A stretch of 64,000 nt of DNA from Rhizobacter sp. Root1238 (GCF_001425825.1 NZ_LMDM01000047.1:111862-175861); one strand, 5' to 3'. Positions 17,229-28,424 are shown, counted from the stretch's first letter. Translations and numbers: made by a program. Notes: generated from the letters alone by a model not told the origin.

Positions 17229-18022
17229 CCGGCGCCGAGCCTTCTGTCGGCACGCTGCTGCAGGTCGCGCCCTGGGGGCTGGCGGCGAGCGCCTCGCTGG
17301 CGCTGGTCGCGTGGGCGGGCAGCGTGCTGCTTCGCGATGCGAGCCTGGTCGACCGCTTCTGGTCGGCGCTGATCGGCGCCGCGGTGCTCGCCTATGCCGT
17401 GCTGCTGCCGGCCACCGGCGCGCGGGCGGGGTGGATGGGCGCGCTGCTGCTGGTGTGGGCGCTGCGGCTCGCCGTCTACATCAGCTGGCGCAACTGGGGC
17501 CACGGCGAAGACCGCCGTTACCAGGCGATCCGCGCGCGCAACCAGCCGAACTTCGCATTCAAGAGTCTCTACCTGGTGTTCGCGCTGCAGGCGGCGATCG
17601 CGTGGGTGGTGGCGATGCCCTTCCTGGCCGGTTTCGCGGGCCACGCGCCGTTCGGCATGGTCGACACGATCGGCGTCGCGCTGGCCGCCTTCGGCATCGG
17701 GTTCGAAGCCGTGGCCGATGCGCAGATGGCGCGCTTCAAGGCCGACCCGGCAACCCGGGGCCAGGTGATGGACCGCGGCCTGTGGCGCCTGAGCCGCCAC
17801 CCGAACTACTTCGGCGAGGCCTGCGCCTGGTGGGGGCTGTGGCTGATGGCGGTGCCGGCCGGCGGCGCCTGGAGCATCGTCTCGCCGCTGGTGATGACGA
17901 CGCTGCTGCTGAAGGTGTCCGGTGTCGCGCTGCTCGAGCAGGACATCGGCGAGCGCCGCCCGGCGTACCGCGACTACATCCTGCGCACCAGCGCGTTCGT
18001 GCCGTGGTGGCCGAAGCGCTGA
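17225..18022 (+). CDS. DUF1295 membrane protein (steroid 5-alpha-reductase / methyltransferase-like)
   Basis: A 265-residue polytopic protein with about six hydrophobic segments. The C-terminal family signature is present: 'GLWRLSRHPNYFGEACAWWGLWL' (quoted residues 'LSRHPNYFGE') and 'EQDIGERRPAYRDYILRTS'. DUF1295 members belong to the ICMT/5-alpha-reductase superfamily of NAD(P)H- or SAM-using membrane enzymes. The ATGA overlap with the CFA-like methyltransferase gene indicates a two-enzyme unit. DUF1295-CFA-type pairs are recurrent, so the pair probably modifies one lipid together. The exact reaction is unknown. Confidence 0.9.
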   Translation: MTGAEPSVGTLLQVAPWGLAASASLALVAWAGSVLLRDASLVDRFWSALIGAAVLAYAVLLPATGARAGWMGALLLVWALRLAVYISWRNWGHGEDRRYQAIRARNQPNFAFKSLYLVFALQAAIAWVVAMPFLAGFAGHAPFGMVDTIGVALAAFGIGFEAVADAQMARFKADPATRGQVMDRGLWRLSRHPNYFGEACAWWGLWLMAVPAGGAWSIVSPLVMTTLLLKVSGVALLEQDIGERRPAYRDYILRTSAFVPWWPKR

Positions 18023-18037
18023 CGCCCTGCGGTCCCG

Positions 18038-19153
18038 TCAGCGCCGGAACCTGCCGTCGGGGCCGATGATCGACAGGTCGGCGAAGTCGAGGCCGGTGTG
18101 GTCGGTCGTGCTGTAGCTGATCTCCATGCCGCCGATGTCGTAGCGGTTCATGCCGTTCAGCGCGGCCAGCAGCCGTTCGCGCGTCGGGTTCGGGCCGGCC
18201 CGGCGCAGCCCTTCGACCAGCACCTTCGCGGCGGCGAAGCCTTCCATCATCGCCGGCGACACGCCGTCGAGCTGGCGGGCCTTCGCGAGTTCCAGCGCTT
18301 CCTTGACCAGCGGCGACGCGATCGAGCGCTCGTACGGGAACACCTGCGAGACGACGGTGCCGCGGCCGTGGTCGCCCATCAGCTTGATGAAGCCGCTGGA
18401 GGCGTTGTTCGACAGCGTGACCACCTGCGCCGCCGAGCCGGCCTTGCGCAGCGCCATCGTGCCTTCGGCCACCGCGCCGGACGAGCCGATGAACAGCACC
18501 GCCTGCGCGCCGGACTTCGCCACCTGCGGCGCCAGCCGGCTGAAATCGGGCTTGCTGCGGTCGAACTTCGCGAGCATCACCGGGCTCTTGCCGATGCCGT
18601 CGAAGCCGGCCATCGCGCCCTGTACCGCGTCGGCGCCGAAGCTGTCGTCGACCTGCAGCACCGCGATGCGGTCGACGCTGACCAGGCTCAGGTGGCGGAT
18701 CATCCGCTCGGCCTCGCGCTGGTAGGTGGCGCGCACGTTGAAGACGTAGGGCTGTACCGGCTTGTGCAGCGCCATCGCGCCGGTCGACGGCGCGATCATC
18801 GGCACGCGGTGCTCGGCCAGCAGCGGCAGCAGGGCCTGCGCATGCGGCGTGCCGCGGCCGAGGAACATCGCGATCACGCGCTTCTCGACGATCAGCGTCT
18901 TCGCGTTCTCGGCGCTGAGCGCCGGGTCGAACTTGTCATCGAGCGAGACCAGCTGCACCGGCTGGCCGTGCACGCCGCCCTGGGCATTGACCCAGTCGAT
19001 GTAGAGCTTCGCGCCGTCGGCGTTCTCCTTCACGCCGGCCGCTGCCGCACCGGTGAAACCGGAGGTCTGCCCGATCAGGAGCTGGGCCGCGGCCGGGGCG
19101 CCGATCGACATCATCGTGGCCGCCAGGGCCAACGCACCGAGGTACTGCTTCAT
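18038..19153 (-). CDS. ABC-type substrate-binding protein (LivK-like), second tandem pair, downstream copy
   Basis: A 371-residue Peripla_BP_6 protein with a Sec-type leader ('MKQYLGALALAATMMSIGAPAAA', cleavage near 'AAA|QLLIG'). It lacks the twin arginines seen in the pair at 6877-9276. The start at 19153 has GGAGACACGTG before it. 'SLDDKFDPALSAENAKTLI', 'STGAMALHKPVQPYVFNVRATYQ' and 'VVSQVFPYERSIASPLVKEA' are almost identical in the neighbour at 19282-20385. It converges on the DUF1295 gene. No transporter partners are adjacent and the ligand is unknown. Confidence 0.9.
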   Translation of the reverse strand: MKQYLGALALAATMMSIGAPAAAQLLIGQTSGFTGAAAAGVKENADGAKLYIDWVNAQGGVHGQPVQLVSLDDKFDPALSAENAKTLIVEKRVIAMFLGRGTPHAQALLPLLAEHRVPMIAPSTGAMALHKPVQPYVFNVRATYQREAERMIRHLSLVSVDRIAVLQVDDSFGADAVQGAMAGFDGIGKSPVMLAKFDRSKPDFSRLAPQVAKSGAQAVLFIGSSGAVAEGTMALRKAGSAAQVVTLSNNASSGFIKLMGDHGRGTVVSQVFPYERSIASPLVKEALELAKARQLDGVSPAMMEGFAAAKVLVEGLRRAGPNPTRERLLAALNGMNRYDIGGMEISYSTTDHTGLDFADLSIIGPDGRFRR

Positions 19154-19281
19154 CACGTGTCTCCGCTCTGTCTGTGAACCCAAGGAAATCCATGGTTTCA
19201 CGGGCAGGGCGGGCGTGCCTGCGGGCAGTACGCCTGTCTGCGCGTCACGCCGTCAAGGGCGTGACGTGGTGCGCGAAGCGC

Positions 19282-20385
19282 TCAGCGACGGAACTTGCCG
19301 TCGGCTCCAATGATGGAGAGATCTGCAAAATCGAGACCGGTGTGGTCGCTCGTGCTGTAGCTGACCTCCATGCCGCCGATGTCGTACTTGTGCATGTTGT
19401 TCAGCGCCGCGAGCAGCTTGTCGCGCGTCGGCGTTCCGCCGGCACGGCGCAGGCCCTCCACCAGCACCTTCGCGCCGGCATAGCCCTCCATCATCGCGGG
19501 CGTCATGGCATCGAGGCCCTTGCCCTTGGCGAGCTCCGTCGCTTCCTTGACGATCGGCGATGCGATCGAGCGCTCGTAGGGGAACACCTGCGTGACGATC
19601 ACGCCGCGCGCGTTGTCGCCCATCAGCGTGATGAAGCCGCTGGCGGAGTTGTTCGACAGCGTGACGATCTGTGCCGCGCTGCCGCCGGCGCGCAACGCCT
19701 TCGTGCCTTCGGCGACGACGGCGCCGGAGGCGATGAACAGCACGGCCTGCACGTTCTCCTTGACCAGCTTCGGCACGATCGCGCTGAAATCGGGCTTCGT
19801 GCGGTCGAACTTCTCGACGGCGACCGGCTGCTTGCCGACCGCGGTGAAGCCGGCCGTGGCACCGACGACCGCATCGGTGCCGAAGCTGTCGTCGACGTGC
19901 AGCACCGCGATGCGCTCCATGCCGATCAGGCTCAGGTGGCGGATCGCGCGCTCGGCCTCGCGCTGGTAGGTGGCGCGGACGTTGAAGATGTACGGGTTGA
20001 CCGGCTTGTGCAGCGCCATCGCGCCGGTGGAAGGCGCGACCAGCGGCACGCGGTACTCGGCCAGCAGCGGCGCGACCGCCTGCGTATGCGGCGTGCCGCG
20101 CACCAGGAACAGCGCGACCACGTTCTTCTCGGTGATCAGCTTCTTCGCGTTCTCGGCCGCGAGCTTCGGCTCGAACTTGTCGTCCATCGAGACCAGCTCG
20201 ATGCTCTGCCCGTTGATGCCGCCGCGCGCGTTGACCGAGTCGATGTACAGCTTCGCGCCGTCGGTGGTCTCCTTGACACCGGCGGCGGCCGGACCGCTGA
20301 AGCCCGCCGTCTGGCCGATGACGATCTGGGCGGCCGCGGTGGCCGCGAGGCTGGACAAGGCCAGCACGCAAAGAAGTTTCTTCAT
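19282..20385 (-). CDS. ABC-type substrate-binding protein (LivK-like), second tandem pair, upstream copy
   Basis: A 367-residue paralogue of the downstream gene, with a Sec leader 'MKKLLCVLALSSLAATAAA' cleaved before 'QIVIGQTAGFSGPAAAG'. The start is fixed by GGAGACACC just before the ATG. The two proteins share long identical blocks ('STGAMALHKPVNPYIFNVRATYQ', 'QVFPYERSIASPIVKEATELA'), pointing to recent duplication. A spacer of 128 bases separates them and has no promoter I can defend. It is the fifth Liv-type binding protein in the window without permease or ATPase genes. Confidence 0.9.
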   Translation of the reverse strand: MKKLLCVLALSSLAATAAAQIVIGQTAGFSGPAAAGVKETTDGAKLYIDSVNARGGINGQSIELVSMDDKFEPKLAAENAKKLITEKNVVALFLVRGTPHTQAVAPLLAEYRVPLVAPSTGAMALHKPVNPYIFNVRATYQREAERAIRHLSLIGMERIAVLHVDDSFGTDAVVGATAGFTAVGKQPVAVEKFDRTKPDFSAIVPKLVKENVQAVLFIASGAVVAEGTKALRAGGSAAQIVTLSNNSASGFITLMGDNARGVIVTQVFPYERSIASPIVKEATELAKGKGLDAMTPAMMEGYAGAKVLVEGLRRAGGTPTRDKLLAALNNMHKYDIGGMEVSYSTSDHTGLDFADLSIIGADGKFRR

Positions 20386-20531
20386 GGTGTCTCCGGTTTT
20401 CCCTGGATGGTGTCGCCGTGTCGACGGACGCTGTCCCAACGGCGCACGGCAGGCCGGGATGTTTTCACACGTCGCCTCCGCAAACGCGCGTCAAGTGGAC
20501 GAAATGTCCACCCAGTCGCCTTCGGCGCGAC

Positions 20532-22487
20532 TTAGTTCGCGGTCGGCGCTTCTTCGTCGTCGCCCGTCAACCCAGGGTCATCGGGCCGCCACTGATCCAG
20601 CACCGTGCGCAGGCTCTCGAACTGCATCGGCTTGGTCAGGTGCTCGTCCATGCCGGCTTCGAGGCTGGACTGCCGGTCGGCGGCCAGCGCATGCGCGGTC
20701 AGCGCGACGATCGGGAACGGCCGCAGCGTGCCGTCGGCCTGCAGCGCGCGCAGCCGACGCGTCGCCTCGACGCCGTCCATGCCCGGCATCTGGATGTCCA
20801 TCAGCACCAGGTCGGGCGCCTGTTGCAGGCAGTGCGCCAGCGCCTCTTCGCCGCTCTCGGCGACGCTGACCTTCATGCCCAGCACCATCAGCATCTCGCG
20901 CGCGACCAGCTGGTTCAGCGGGTTATCCTCGACCACCAGCACGTGCATGCCGGGGCGCATCGGCGTCGACGGCTCGGTCCGCGCCGGGGCCCGGCGCGCT
21001 TCGGCGCTGGCGACGGTGCGCAGCTCGGCCGGCGTCAGCGGCTTCAGCAGCACCGCCATGCGGCTGCGCGCAGCCCGCTCGAGCAGCACCGGCTGGTGGA
21101 AGTCGGGCCGCAGCAGCAGCGTGACGCGCGTGCTGTCGGGCAGCGCGCGGCGCAGCGCCTCCAGGTCGCTGTGGTCGTCGAGGCCGTCTTCGGCCAGCAC
21201 GATGCAGTCGGGCGCGCGGCCGCCGAGCTGGGCGCGCCGCGTGGCCTGCGCCAGGTCGGGGATCAGCTCGGTGGTCCAGCCGAGGCGCTCGATGCGGCGC
21301 GGCAGCCATGGCGAAGTGGTCGCGCTGCGCACCACCAGCCAGGCATGCCCGGGCGCGTGCGGCGCGGGCGCCGGCTGGGCCGCCGCCGCGAGCCGCAGCT
21401 CGACGCTGAACACCGAGCCGCGGCCCGGCACGCTGGTGGCCGTCACGCGGCCGCCCATCAGCGCGGCCAGCTTGCACGCGAGCGACAGCCCGAGCCCGGT
21501 GCCGCCGTGCTGGCGGCGCGCACTGTTGTCGCCCTGCTCGAAGGGCCGGAACACGCGTTCGAGGGTGGCGGCATCCATGCCGGTGCCGGTGTCGTGCACC
21601 TGGATGCGCAGCAGCCACGGACCGTCAGGCTGCGGGCGCAGCTCGGTGACCAGCGCGACATGGCCGTGCGCGGTGAACTTGACCGCATTGGCCAGCAGGT
21701 TCGAGACGATCTGGCGCACCCGCGCCGGGTCGCCCTGGAACTGCGTCTGCTCGCCGAGGTAGTCGTACAGCATCGCCAGGTTGCGGCCCTGCACCTGCGG
21801 CATGAAGCCGCGGAAGGTCTCGGCCAGCAGCTGCGACAGGTCGAAGGTCTCGAGCCGCAGTGCGAGTTCGCCGGCCTCGGCGCGGGCGTAGTCGATCACG
21901 TCGCCGATCAGGCGCAGCAGCGACTGGCCGGACTGCCGGGCCAGTTCGAGGTAGCCGCGCTGCTCGTTGTGGGTGGCCAGGCGCTGCGCCAGCTCGGTCA
22001 TGCCGAGCACCGCGTTCAGCGGCGTGCGCAGCTCGTGGCTCATGTGGGCCAGGAAGGTGGCCTTGGCCTGGTGGGGCGCGGCGTCGGTGTCGAGCTCGCG
22101 CAGGCTGCCGCTCAGTCGGCCGGCCGCGGCGGTGCCGTCGGCGGTGGCGCGCATGCGCACCTGGAACCAGCGCAAGCTGCCGTCGGCGCTGCGCAGGCGC
22201 AGGCGCCCGTCGACGGTGTGGCCCGGGGCGCGCGTCGCGGCGCCCCACAGCGCATCCCAGCGCGCCAGGTCGGACCGGTCGACCCGCGTGCGAATGGCGG
22301 ACGGCTCGTCGGCCAGGTCGGTGCCGAGCAGCTCGCGGCAGCGCGGCGAATGCCAGGCACTGCCGGCCGCGCGATCCGGCGTGAGTTCGTGCTCCCACAC
22401 GCCCTCGCCGACGACATCGATCAACCGCGTGGCGCGGTCGCTGTCGGGGGGGAGGGGGTGAAGCGGAGGGACTGCTGGTGCTTTCAT
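20532..22487 (-). CDS. Hybrid sensor histidine kinase with pseudo-receiver and C-terminal receiver
   Basis: A 651-residue cytoplasmic protein. Residues about 20-130 form a PAS-like sensor ('GVWEHELTPDR', 'SADGSLRWFQVRMRA'). HisKA has the phospho-acceptor His151 in 'AHMSHELRTPLNAV'. The HATPase domain (about 255-370) has 'NLLANAVKFT', 'VHDTGTGMD' and 'GGTGLGLSL'. Residues about 375-515 look like a receiver that has lost its phospho-site ('DCIVLAEDGLDD'). The last domain (about 525-640) is an intact receiver with 'VVEDNPLNQ' and Asp564 in 'LVLMDIQMPG'. No transmembrane segment is seen. ATG 22487 was chosen; 22526 is possible. No partner regulator is adjacent. Confidence 0.9.
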   Translation of the reverse strand: MKAPAVPPLHPLPPDSDRATRLIDVVGEGVWEHELTPDRAAGSAWHSPRCRELLGTDLADEPSAIRTRVDRSDLARWDALWGAATRAPGHTVDGRLRLRSADGSLRWFQVRMRATADGTAAAGRLSGSLRELDTDAAPHQAKATFLAHMSHELRTPLNAVLGMTELAQRLATHNEQRGYLELARQSGQSLLRLIGDVIDYARAEAGELALRLETFDLSQLLAETFRGFMPQVQGRNLAMLYDYLGEQTQFQGDPARVRQIVSNLLANAVKFTAHGHVALVTELRPQPDGPWLLRIQVHDTGTGMDAATLERVFRPFEQGDNSARRQHGGTGLGLSLACKLAALMGGRVTATSVPGRGSVFSVELRLAAAAQPAPAPHAPGHAWLVVRSATTSPWLPRRIERLGWTTELIPDLAQATRRAQLGGRAPDCIVLAEDGLDDHSDLEALRRALPDSTRVTLLLRPDFHQPVLLERAARSRMAVLLKPLTPAELRTVASAEARRAPARTEPSTPMRPGMHVLVVEDNPLNQLVAREMLMVLGMKVSVAESGEEALAHCLQQAPDLVLMDIQMPGMDGVEATRRLRALQADGTLRPFPIVALTAHALAADRQSSLEAGMDEHLTKPMQFESLRTVLDQWRPDDPGLTGDDEEAPTAN

Positions 22488-22685
22488 GACGCCACACGCA
22501 AACGGCACGCGCGAAGCGTCGCGCATGGTAGCCAATGGACTCCGTCTGGGCAATGCGCTTCGGTGTCCGATGTGTTGCGCCACGTCAGCGGGGGTTGCTG
22601 ACGGCTACTGACCAATGGCCCGCGATCGTGCTCGCCCGCCCCGGCTCCCTAGAATCTTCGCCTTCGCATTCCGAAAGCCTCCCCC

Positions 22686-25600
22686 ATGTCCGATGTCGTG
22701 CCCGATGACATGACCGGCGTCATCCGCATCCGCGGCGCCCGCCAGCACAACCTGAAGAACCTGGACCTCGACATCCGCACCGGCGAGATGACGGTGGTGA
22801 CCGGGCCGTCGGGCTCGGGCAAGTCGAGCCTGGTGTTCGACACCTTGTACGCCGAGGGGCAGCGGCGCTACGTCGAGACCTTCAGCGCCTACGCGCGGCA
22901 GTTCCTCGACCGGATGGACCGGCCGGCGGTGGACCGGGTCGACGGCGTGCCGCCGGCGATCGCGATCGACCAGACCAACCCGGTGCGCACCTCGCGCTCG
23001 ACGGTCGGCACGATGACCGAGCTGAACGACCACCTGAAGCTGCTGTACGCCCGCGCGGCCGCGCTGTTCGACAAGCAGACCGCGCAGCCGGTGCGGCACG
23101 ACACGCCGGAGACGATCTACGCGGAGTTGATGGCGCGCACCGCGGCGAGCGATCCGCGGCTGGTGGTCACGTTCCCGGTGGAACTGCCCGGCGGCACCAC
23201 GCCCGAGGAGATCGAGCAATGGCTGGCGGCCAGCGGCTTCACCCGCGTGCAGGCCGAGCGCGAAGTGGCGACGCCGACCGGGCCGCGCAAGGTGCTGGAC
23301 GTGGTGGCGGACCGCTTCCGGCTGCAGAACACCGAGAAGGTGCGCGCGGTCGAGGCGATCGAGACGGCACTGAAGCGGGGCAGCGGGCGGGTCAACGTGT
23401 ATGTGACCGATGAGCAGGCGGAGCCGGTGCTCTGGCGCTTCTCCACCGGCCTGCACTGCCCCGACAGCGACCTGCGCTACAGCGAGCCGCAGCCGGCGCT
23501 GTTCTCGTTCAACTCGGCGATGGGCGCCTGCGAGACCTGCCGCGGCTTCGGCCGCGTGATCGGCGTCGACTGGGGGCTGGTGATCCCGGACCACCGCAAG
23601 ACGCTGCGCTCGGGTGCGATCAAGACCATCCAGACGCCGGCCTGGAAAGACTCGCAGGACGACCTGCTGAAGTACGCCGCCGAGGCCGGCATCCCGCGCG
23701 ACGCCGCCTGGTCGCAGCTCAGCGAGGCGCAGCGCGACTGGGTCATCAATGGCTCGCCGCACTGGAAGGGCAACTGGAACAAGCAGTGGTACGGCATCAA
23801 GCGCTTCTTCGAGTACCTCGAATCGAAGTCCTACAAGATGCACATCCGCGTGCTGCTGTCGAAATACCGCAGCTACACGCCGTGCACCACCTGCGGCGGC
23901 GCGCGGCTGAAGACCGAGGCGCTGTTGTGGCGCCTGGGCAGCCAGGCCGATGCCGACGGCGTGCTGCCGCCCGAGAAGCGCTTCCTGCCGCAAGGCACCG
24001 CCTGGTCGCGCCCGCAGCTCGAAGCGCTGCCCGGCCTGACGGTGCACGACCTGATGCTGATGCCGATCGACCGCATCCGCCGCTTCTTCGACGGCATCAC
24101 CTTGCCGAGCACGCTGCTCGACGACGCGCTGAAGCTGCTGCTCGACGAGATCCGCACGCGGCTGAAGTACCTGTGCGACGTCGGCCTCGGCTACCTGACG
24201 CTGGACCGCCAGAGCCGCACGCTGAGCGGCGGCGAGGTGCAGCGCATCAACCTGACGACCGCGCTCGGCACCTCGCTGGTCAACACGATGTTCGTGCTCG
24301 ACGAGCCGAGCATCGGCCTGCACCCGCGCGACATGAACCGCATCGTCGAGGCGATGCACCGGCTGCGCGATGCCGGCAACACGCTGGTCGTCGTCGAGCA
24401 CGACCCGGCGGTGATGCTGGCCGCCGACCGGCTGATCGACATGGGCCCCGGCCCCGGCGAGCGCGGCGGCAGCATCGTGTTCGACGGCACGCCCGACGAG
24501 ATCCGCCGGGCCGACACGCTGACCGGCGCCTACCTCGGCGCGCGCAAGCAGGTCGGGCTGGGCGGGCTGAAGCGGCTGGTCACCGAGGCGACGCCGAAGC
24601 TGATCCTCGAAGGCGCGCGCGACCACAACCTGAAGAACGTGACGGTCGAGTTCCCGCTGCAGCACCTGGTCTGCGTGACCGGCGTCTCCGGCTCGGGCAA
24701 GAGCACGCTGATGCAGGACGTGCTGTTCCCGGCGCTCGCGCGGCATTTCGGCAAGGCCACCGAGACGCCCGGCGAGCACGACCGGCTGCTCGGGGCCGAC
24801 TGGCTGACCGATGCGGTGTTCGTCGACCAGTCGCCGATCGGCAAGACCGCGCGCTCGAACCCGGCCAGCTACGTCGGCGCGTTCGACGAGATCCGCAAGC
24901 TGTTCGCGAAAGAGCCGTTGTCGGGCCAGCGCGGCTACAGCGCCAGCATGTTCAGCTTCAACGCCGGCGACGGCCGCTGCCCGACCTGCGGCGGCTCGGG
25001 CTTCGAGCACGTCGAGATGCAGTTCCTGTCGGACGTGTACCTGCGTTGCCCCGATTGCGACGGCCGCCGCTACCGTGCCGAGATCCTCGACGTGAAGATC
25101 GAGCGCCGGCTGCCCGGCGAGGTCGCCCGCGAACTCAGCGTGGCCGACGTGCTGGAGCTGACCGTCAGCGAGGCGGTGCAGATGTTCGCGCAGGACCGCG
25201 AGGTGCTGCGCGTGCTGCAGCCGATCGTCGACGTCGGCCTCGAATACGTGAAGCTGGGCCAGCCGGTGCCGACGCTGTCGGGCGGCGAGGCGCAGCGGCT
25301 GAAGCTGGCCGGCTTCCTCGCCGAGGCCGCGCAGACCACGACCGCGAGCCGGCAGCCGGTCGCGAAGAAGGGCACGCTCTTCATGTTCGACGAGCCGACC
25401 ACCGGGCTGCACTTCGACGACATCGCGAAGCTGATGCGGGCGTTCCGCAAGCTGCTCGACGCCGGGCATTCGCTGGTGGTGATCGAGCACAACCTCGACG
25501 TGATCCGCGCGGCCGACTGGCTGATCGACCTCGGGCCGGAAGGCGGCGAGGCCGGCGGCCTGGTGGTCTGCACCGGCACGCCGGACGACGTGAAGCTGCA

Positions 25601-28424
25601 TCCGACCTCGCACACCGGCCGCGCGCTGGCCGACTACGACGTGGCGATGCGCCTGGGCGAGCACAAGGTGGAAGAGGGCGTGCCGCTGCAGTACCTGGTG
25701 AAGAAGGCGCGCGACGTGCAACGCGACGAATCGATCCGCATCGTCAACGCGCGCGAGCACAACCTGAAGTCGCTGGACGTCAGCATCCCGCGCGGCAAGT
25801 TCAGCGTGGTGACCGGCGTGTCGGGCTCGGGCAAGAGCACGCTGGCCTTCGACATCCTGTTCAACGAGGGCCAGCGCCGTTATCTCGAATCGCTGAACGC
25901 CTATGCGCGCAGCATCGTGCAGCCGGCCGGCCGGCCGGAGGTCGACGCGGTGTACGGCATCCCGCCGACCGTCGCGATCGAGCAGCGGCTGAGCCGCGGC
26001 GGCCGAAAGAGCACGGTCGCGACGACCACCGAGGTCTGGCACTTCCTGCGGCTGCTGTACGTGAAGCTGGGCATCCAGCATTGCGTCAACGACGGCGCGC
26101 CGGTGCGGCCACAGAGCGTCGAGAGCATCGCCGCGCAGCTGCTGCGCGACCACCAGGGCGTGCACGTCGGGTTGCTGGCGCCGCTGGTCGTCAACCGCAA
26201 GGGCGTCTACACCGACCTCGCGAAATGGGCCAAGGCGCGCGGCCACACGCACCTGCGGGTGGACGGCGATTTCCTGCCGGTCGACCCGTGGCCGCGGCTC
26301 GACCGCTTCAAGGAGCACACCGTCGAACTGCCGGTCGGCGACCTGGTGATCGGCAAGGACAACGAGGCCGAGTTGCGCACGCTGCTGGCGCAGGCGCTCG
26401 ACGTCGGCAAGGGCGTGATGCACCTGCTGAGCCCGCTGAAGGGGCTGCGCGGCGCGATGCTGGCCGGCACGCCGACGCGCAAGCTCGGCGAGGTGAAGGT
26501 GTTCTCGACCAAGCGCGCGTGCCCCATCTGCGCCACCAGCTACCCCGAGCTGGACCCGCGCATGTTCAGCTACAACAGCAAGCACGGCTGGTGCACCACC
26601 TGCGTCGGCACCGGCCTGGCGCTGACGCGCGAGCAGCGCAAGGCGTACGACGATTCGGTGCAGGACGACGACAACAAGGGCCGCGAGCAGAGCTTCCCGT
26701 CGGAGGAGGCGGAAGTCGAAGGCGTGGTCGACGAACCGTGCCCGGATTGCAGCGGCACGCGGCTGAACCCGGTGTCGCGCGGCGTCACCTTCGACACCCA
26801 TTCGATCGCCTGGATCGCGCAATGGTCGGTGGCCGATGCCCGCAAGTGGGTGCAGGCGCTGACGCTGGCCGGCCGCGACGCGGAGATCGCGCGCGATGTC
26901 GTCACCGAGATCGCGAGCCGGCTGGAGTTCCTCGAGGAAGTGGGCCTCGGCTACCTGACGCTGGACCGTGCGGCGCCGACGCTGAGCGGTGGCGAGGCGC
27001 AGCGCATCCGGCTCGCGGCGCAGCTCGGCAGCAACCTGCAGGGCGTCTGCTACGTGCTCGACGAGCCGACCATCGGCCTGCACCCGCGCGACAACCAGAT
27101 CCTGCTCGATGCGCTGCACAAGCTGGGCGACAAGGGCAACACGCTGGTGGTGGTGGAGCATGACGAAGACACCATCCGCCGTGCCGACCACATCATCGAC
27201 ATCGGCCCGGGCGCCGGCAAGCGCGGCGGCCGGCTGGTGGCCGAGGGCACGGCGGCCGACCTGGCGACGCACCCCGATTCGGTGACCGGCCGCTTCCTCG
27301 CGAACCCGCTGGTGCACCCGCTGAAGGCGCGGCGCGAGGTCGATGCCTTCCTCGCATCGGTGGCGAGCCAGGTCGCGAAGGAAGGCGAGGCGAACCGGCG
27401 GCTGACGGTGCACGGTGCGTCGCTGCACAACCTGCAGCAGGTGACGGTCGACGTGCCGCTGAAGCGGCTGGTGGCGGTGACCGGCGTCAGCGGCTCGGGC
27501 AAGTCGACGCTGGCGCGCGACGTGCTGCTGGCCAACCTGCAGTTCATCAACGTGCGGGGCGGCAAGCCGAACTGGCAGGGCTGCGAGAAGATCGACGGCT
27601 GGGGCTACATCGACCGCGTGCTCGAGGTCGACCAGACGCCGATCGGCAAGACGCCGCGTTCGTGCCCGGCGACCTACATCGGCTTCTGGGACACCATCCG
27701 CAAGCTGTTCGCCGACACGCTGGAATCGCGGGCGCGCGGCTACATGCCGGCGCGCTTCAGCTTCAACACCGGCGACGGCCGCTGCCCGGCCTGCGAGGGG
27801 CAGGGCATGCGCACGATCGAGATGAGCTTCCTGCCGGACGTGAAGGTGCCGTGCGACGTGTGCCACGGCCAGCGCTTCAATGCCGAGACGCTGGCGGTCA
27901 GCTGGCGCGGCAAGAGCATCGGCGACGTGCTGCAGATGGAGATCGACGAGGCGGTGGAGTTCTTCGCGTCGATGCCGAACATCGCGCACCCGCTGCAGCT
28001 GATGAAGGACGTCGGTCTGGGCTACCTGACGCTGGGCCAGCCGTCGCCGACGCTTTCTGGTGGCGAGGCGCAGCGCATCAAGCTGGTGACCGAGCTGACC
28101 AAGGTGCGCGACGACGTCGGCCGCCGCGGCAACAAGGCGCCGCACACGCTGTACGTGCTGGACGAGCCGACGGTCGGGCTGCACATGGCCGACGTCGAGC
28201 GCCTGATCCGCGTGCTGCACCGGCTGGTCGATGGCGGCCACAGCGTGGTGGTGATCGAGCACGACCTGGACGTGATCGCGGAGGCCGACTGGGTCATCGA
28301 CCTGGGGCCGGAAGGCGGCGTGCGCGGTGGCACGGTGGTGGCGAACGGGGTGCCGGAGCTGCTCGTGAAGACCCGCGGGAGCCACACCGGCGTGGCTCTG
28401 AAGCCTGTGCTGGCTCGGGGCTGA
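22686..28424 (+). CDS. Double-length UvrA-like excinuclease ATPase (two UvrA units fused, four ABC modules)
   Basis: A 1912-residue protein, about twice the length of normal UvrA (about 940). Four P-loops occur near residues 40 (GPSGSGKSS), 665, 1043 and 1598 (GVSGSGKST). Four LSGGE signatures are near 512, 862, 1431 and 1789. Zinc-finger pairs of the UvrA type lie in both halves ('[12 protein letters not shown]...RCPDCDG' and '[12 protein letters not shown]...PCDVCHG'). Each half therefore keeps a complete UvrA layout, including the region between P-loop and zinc finger where UvrB docks. A fused dimer is implied. UvrA recognises DNA damage for nucleotide excision repair; such fusions are usually a second UvrA beside a standard one. 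A TAGAAT-like -10 lies about 30 bases upstream. Confidence 0.93.
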   Translation: MSDVVPDDMTGVIRIRGARQHNLKNLDLDIRTGEMTVVTGPSGSGKSSLVFDTLYAEGQRRYVETFSAYARQFLDRMDRPAVDRVDGVPPAIAIDQTNPVRTSRSTVGTMTELNDHLKLLYARAAALFDKQTAQPVRHDTPETIYAELMARTAASDPRLVVTFPVELPGGTTPEEIEQWLAASGFTRVQAEREVATPTGPRKVLDVVADRFRLQNTEKVRAVEAIETALKRGSGRVNVYVTDEQAEPVLWRFSTGLHCPDSDLRYSEPQPALFSFNSAMGACETCRGFGRVIGVDWGLVIPDHRKTLRSGAIKTIQTPAWKDSQDDLLKYAAEAGIPRDAAWSQLSEAQRDWVINGSPHWKGNWNKQWYGIKRFFEYLESKSYKMHIRVLLSKYRSYTPCTTCGGARLKTEALLWRLGSQADADGVLPPEKRFLPQGTAWSRPQLEALPGLTVHDLMLMPIDRIRRFFDGITLPSTLLDDALKLLLDEIRTRLKYLCDVGLGYLTLDRQSRTLSGGEVQRINLTTALGTSLVNTMFVLDEPSIGLHPRDMNRIVEAMHRLRDAGNTLVVVEHDPAVMLAADRLIDMGPGPGERGGSIVFDGTPDEIRRADTLTGAYLGARKQVGLGGLKRLVTEATPKLILEGARDHNLKNVTVEFPLQHLVCVTGVSGSGKSTLMQDVLFPALARHFGKATETPGEHDRLLGADWLTDAVFVDQSPIGKTARSNPASYVGAFDEIRKLFAKEPLSGQRGYSASMFSFNAGDGRCPTCGGSGFEHVEMQFLSDVYLRCPDCDGRRYRAEILDVKIERRLPGEVARELSVADVLELTVSEAVQMFAQDREVLRVLQPIVDVGLEYVKLGQPVPTLSGGEAQRLKLAGFLAEAAQTTTASRQPVAKKGTLFMFDEPTTGLHFDDIAKLMRAFRKLLDAGHSLVVIEHNLDVIRAADWLIDLGPEGGEAGGLVVCTGTPDDVKLHPTSHTGRALADYDVAMRLGEHKVEEGVPLQYLVKKARDVQRDESIRIVNAREHNLKSLDVSIPRGKFSVVTGVSGSGKSTLAFDILFNEGQRRYLESLNAYARSIVQPAGRPEVDAVYGIPPTVAIEQRLSRGGRKSTVATTTEVWHFLRLLYVKLGIQHCVNDGAPVRPQSVESIAAQLLRDHQGVHVGLLAPLVVNRKGVYTDLAKWAKARGHTHLRVDGDFLPVDPWPRLDRFKEHTVELPVGDLVIGKDNEAELRTLLAQALDVGKGVMHLLSPLKGLRGAMLAGTPTRKLGEVKVFSTKRACPICATSYPELDPRMFSYNSKHGWCTTCVGTGLALTREQRKAYDDSVQDDDNKGREQSFPSEEAEVEGVVDEPCPDCSGTRLNPVSRGVTFDTHSIAWIAQWSVADARKWVQALTLAGRDAEIARDVVTEIASRLEFLEEVGLGYLTLDRAAPTLSGGEAQRIRLAAQLGSNLQGVCYVLDEPTIGLHPRDNQILLDALHKLGDKGNTLVVVEHDEDTIRRADHIIDIGPGAGKRGGRLVAEGTAADLATHPDSVTGRFLANPLVHPLKARREVDAFLASVASQVAKEGEANRRLTVHGASLHNLQQVTVDVPLKRLVAVTGVSGSGKSTLARDVLLANLQFINVRGGKPNWQGCEKIDGWGYIDRVLEVDQTPIGKTPRSCPATYIGFWDTIRKLFADTLESRARGYMPARFSFNTGDGRCPACEGQGMRTIEMSFLPDVKVPCDVCHGQRFNAETLAVSWRGKSIGDVLQMEIDEAVEFFASMPNIAHPLQLMKDVGLGYLTLGQPSPTLSGGEAQRIKLVTELTKVRDDVGRRGNKAPHTLYVLDEPTVGLHMADVERLIRVLHRLVDGGHSVVVIEHDLDVIAEADWVIDLGPEGGVRGGTVVANGVPELLVKTRGSHTGVALKPVLARG

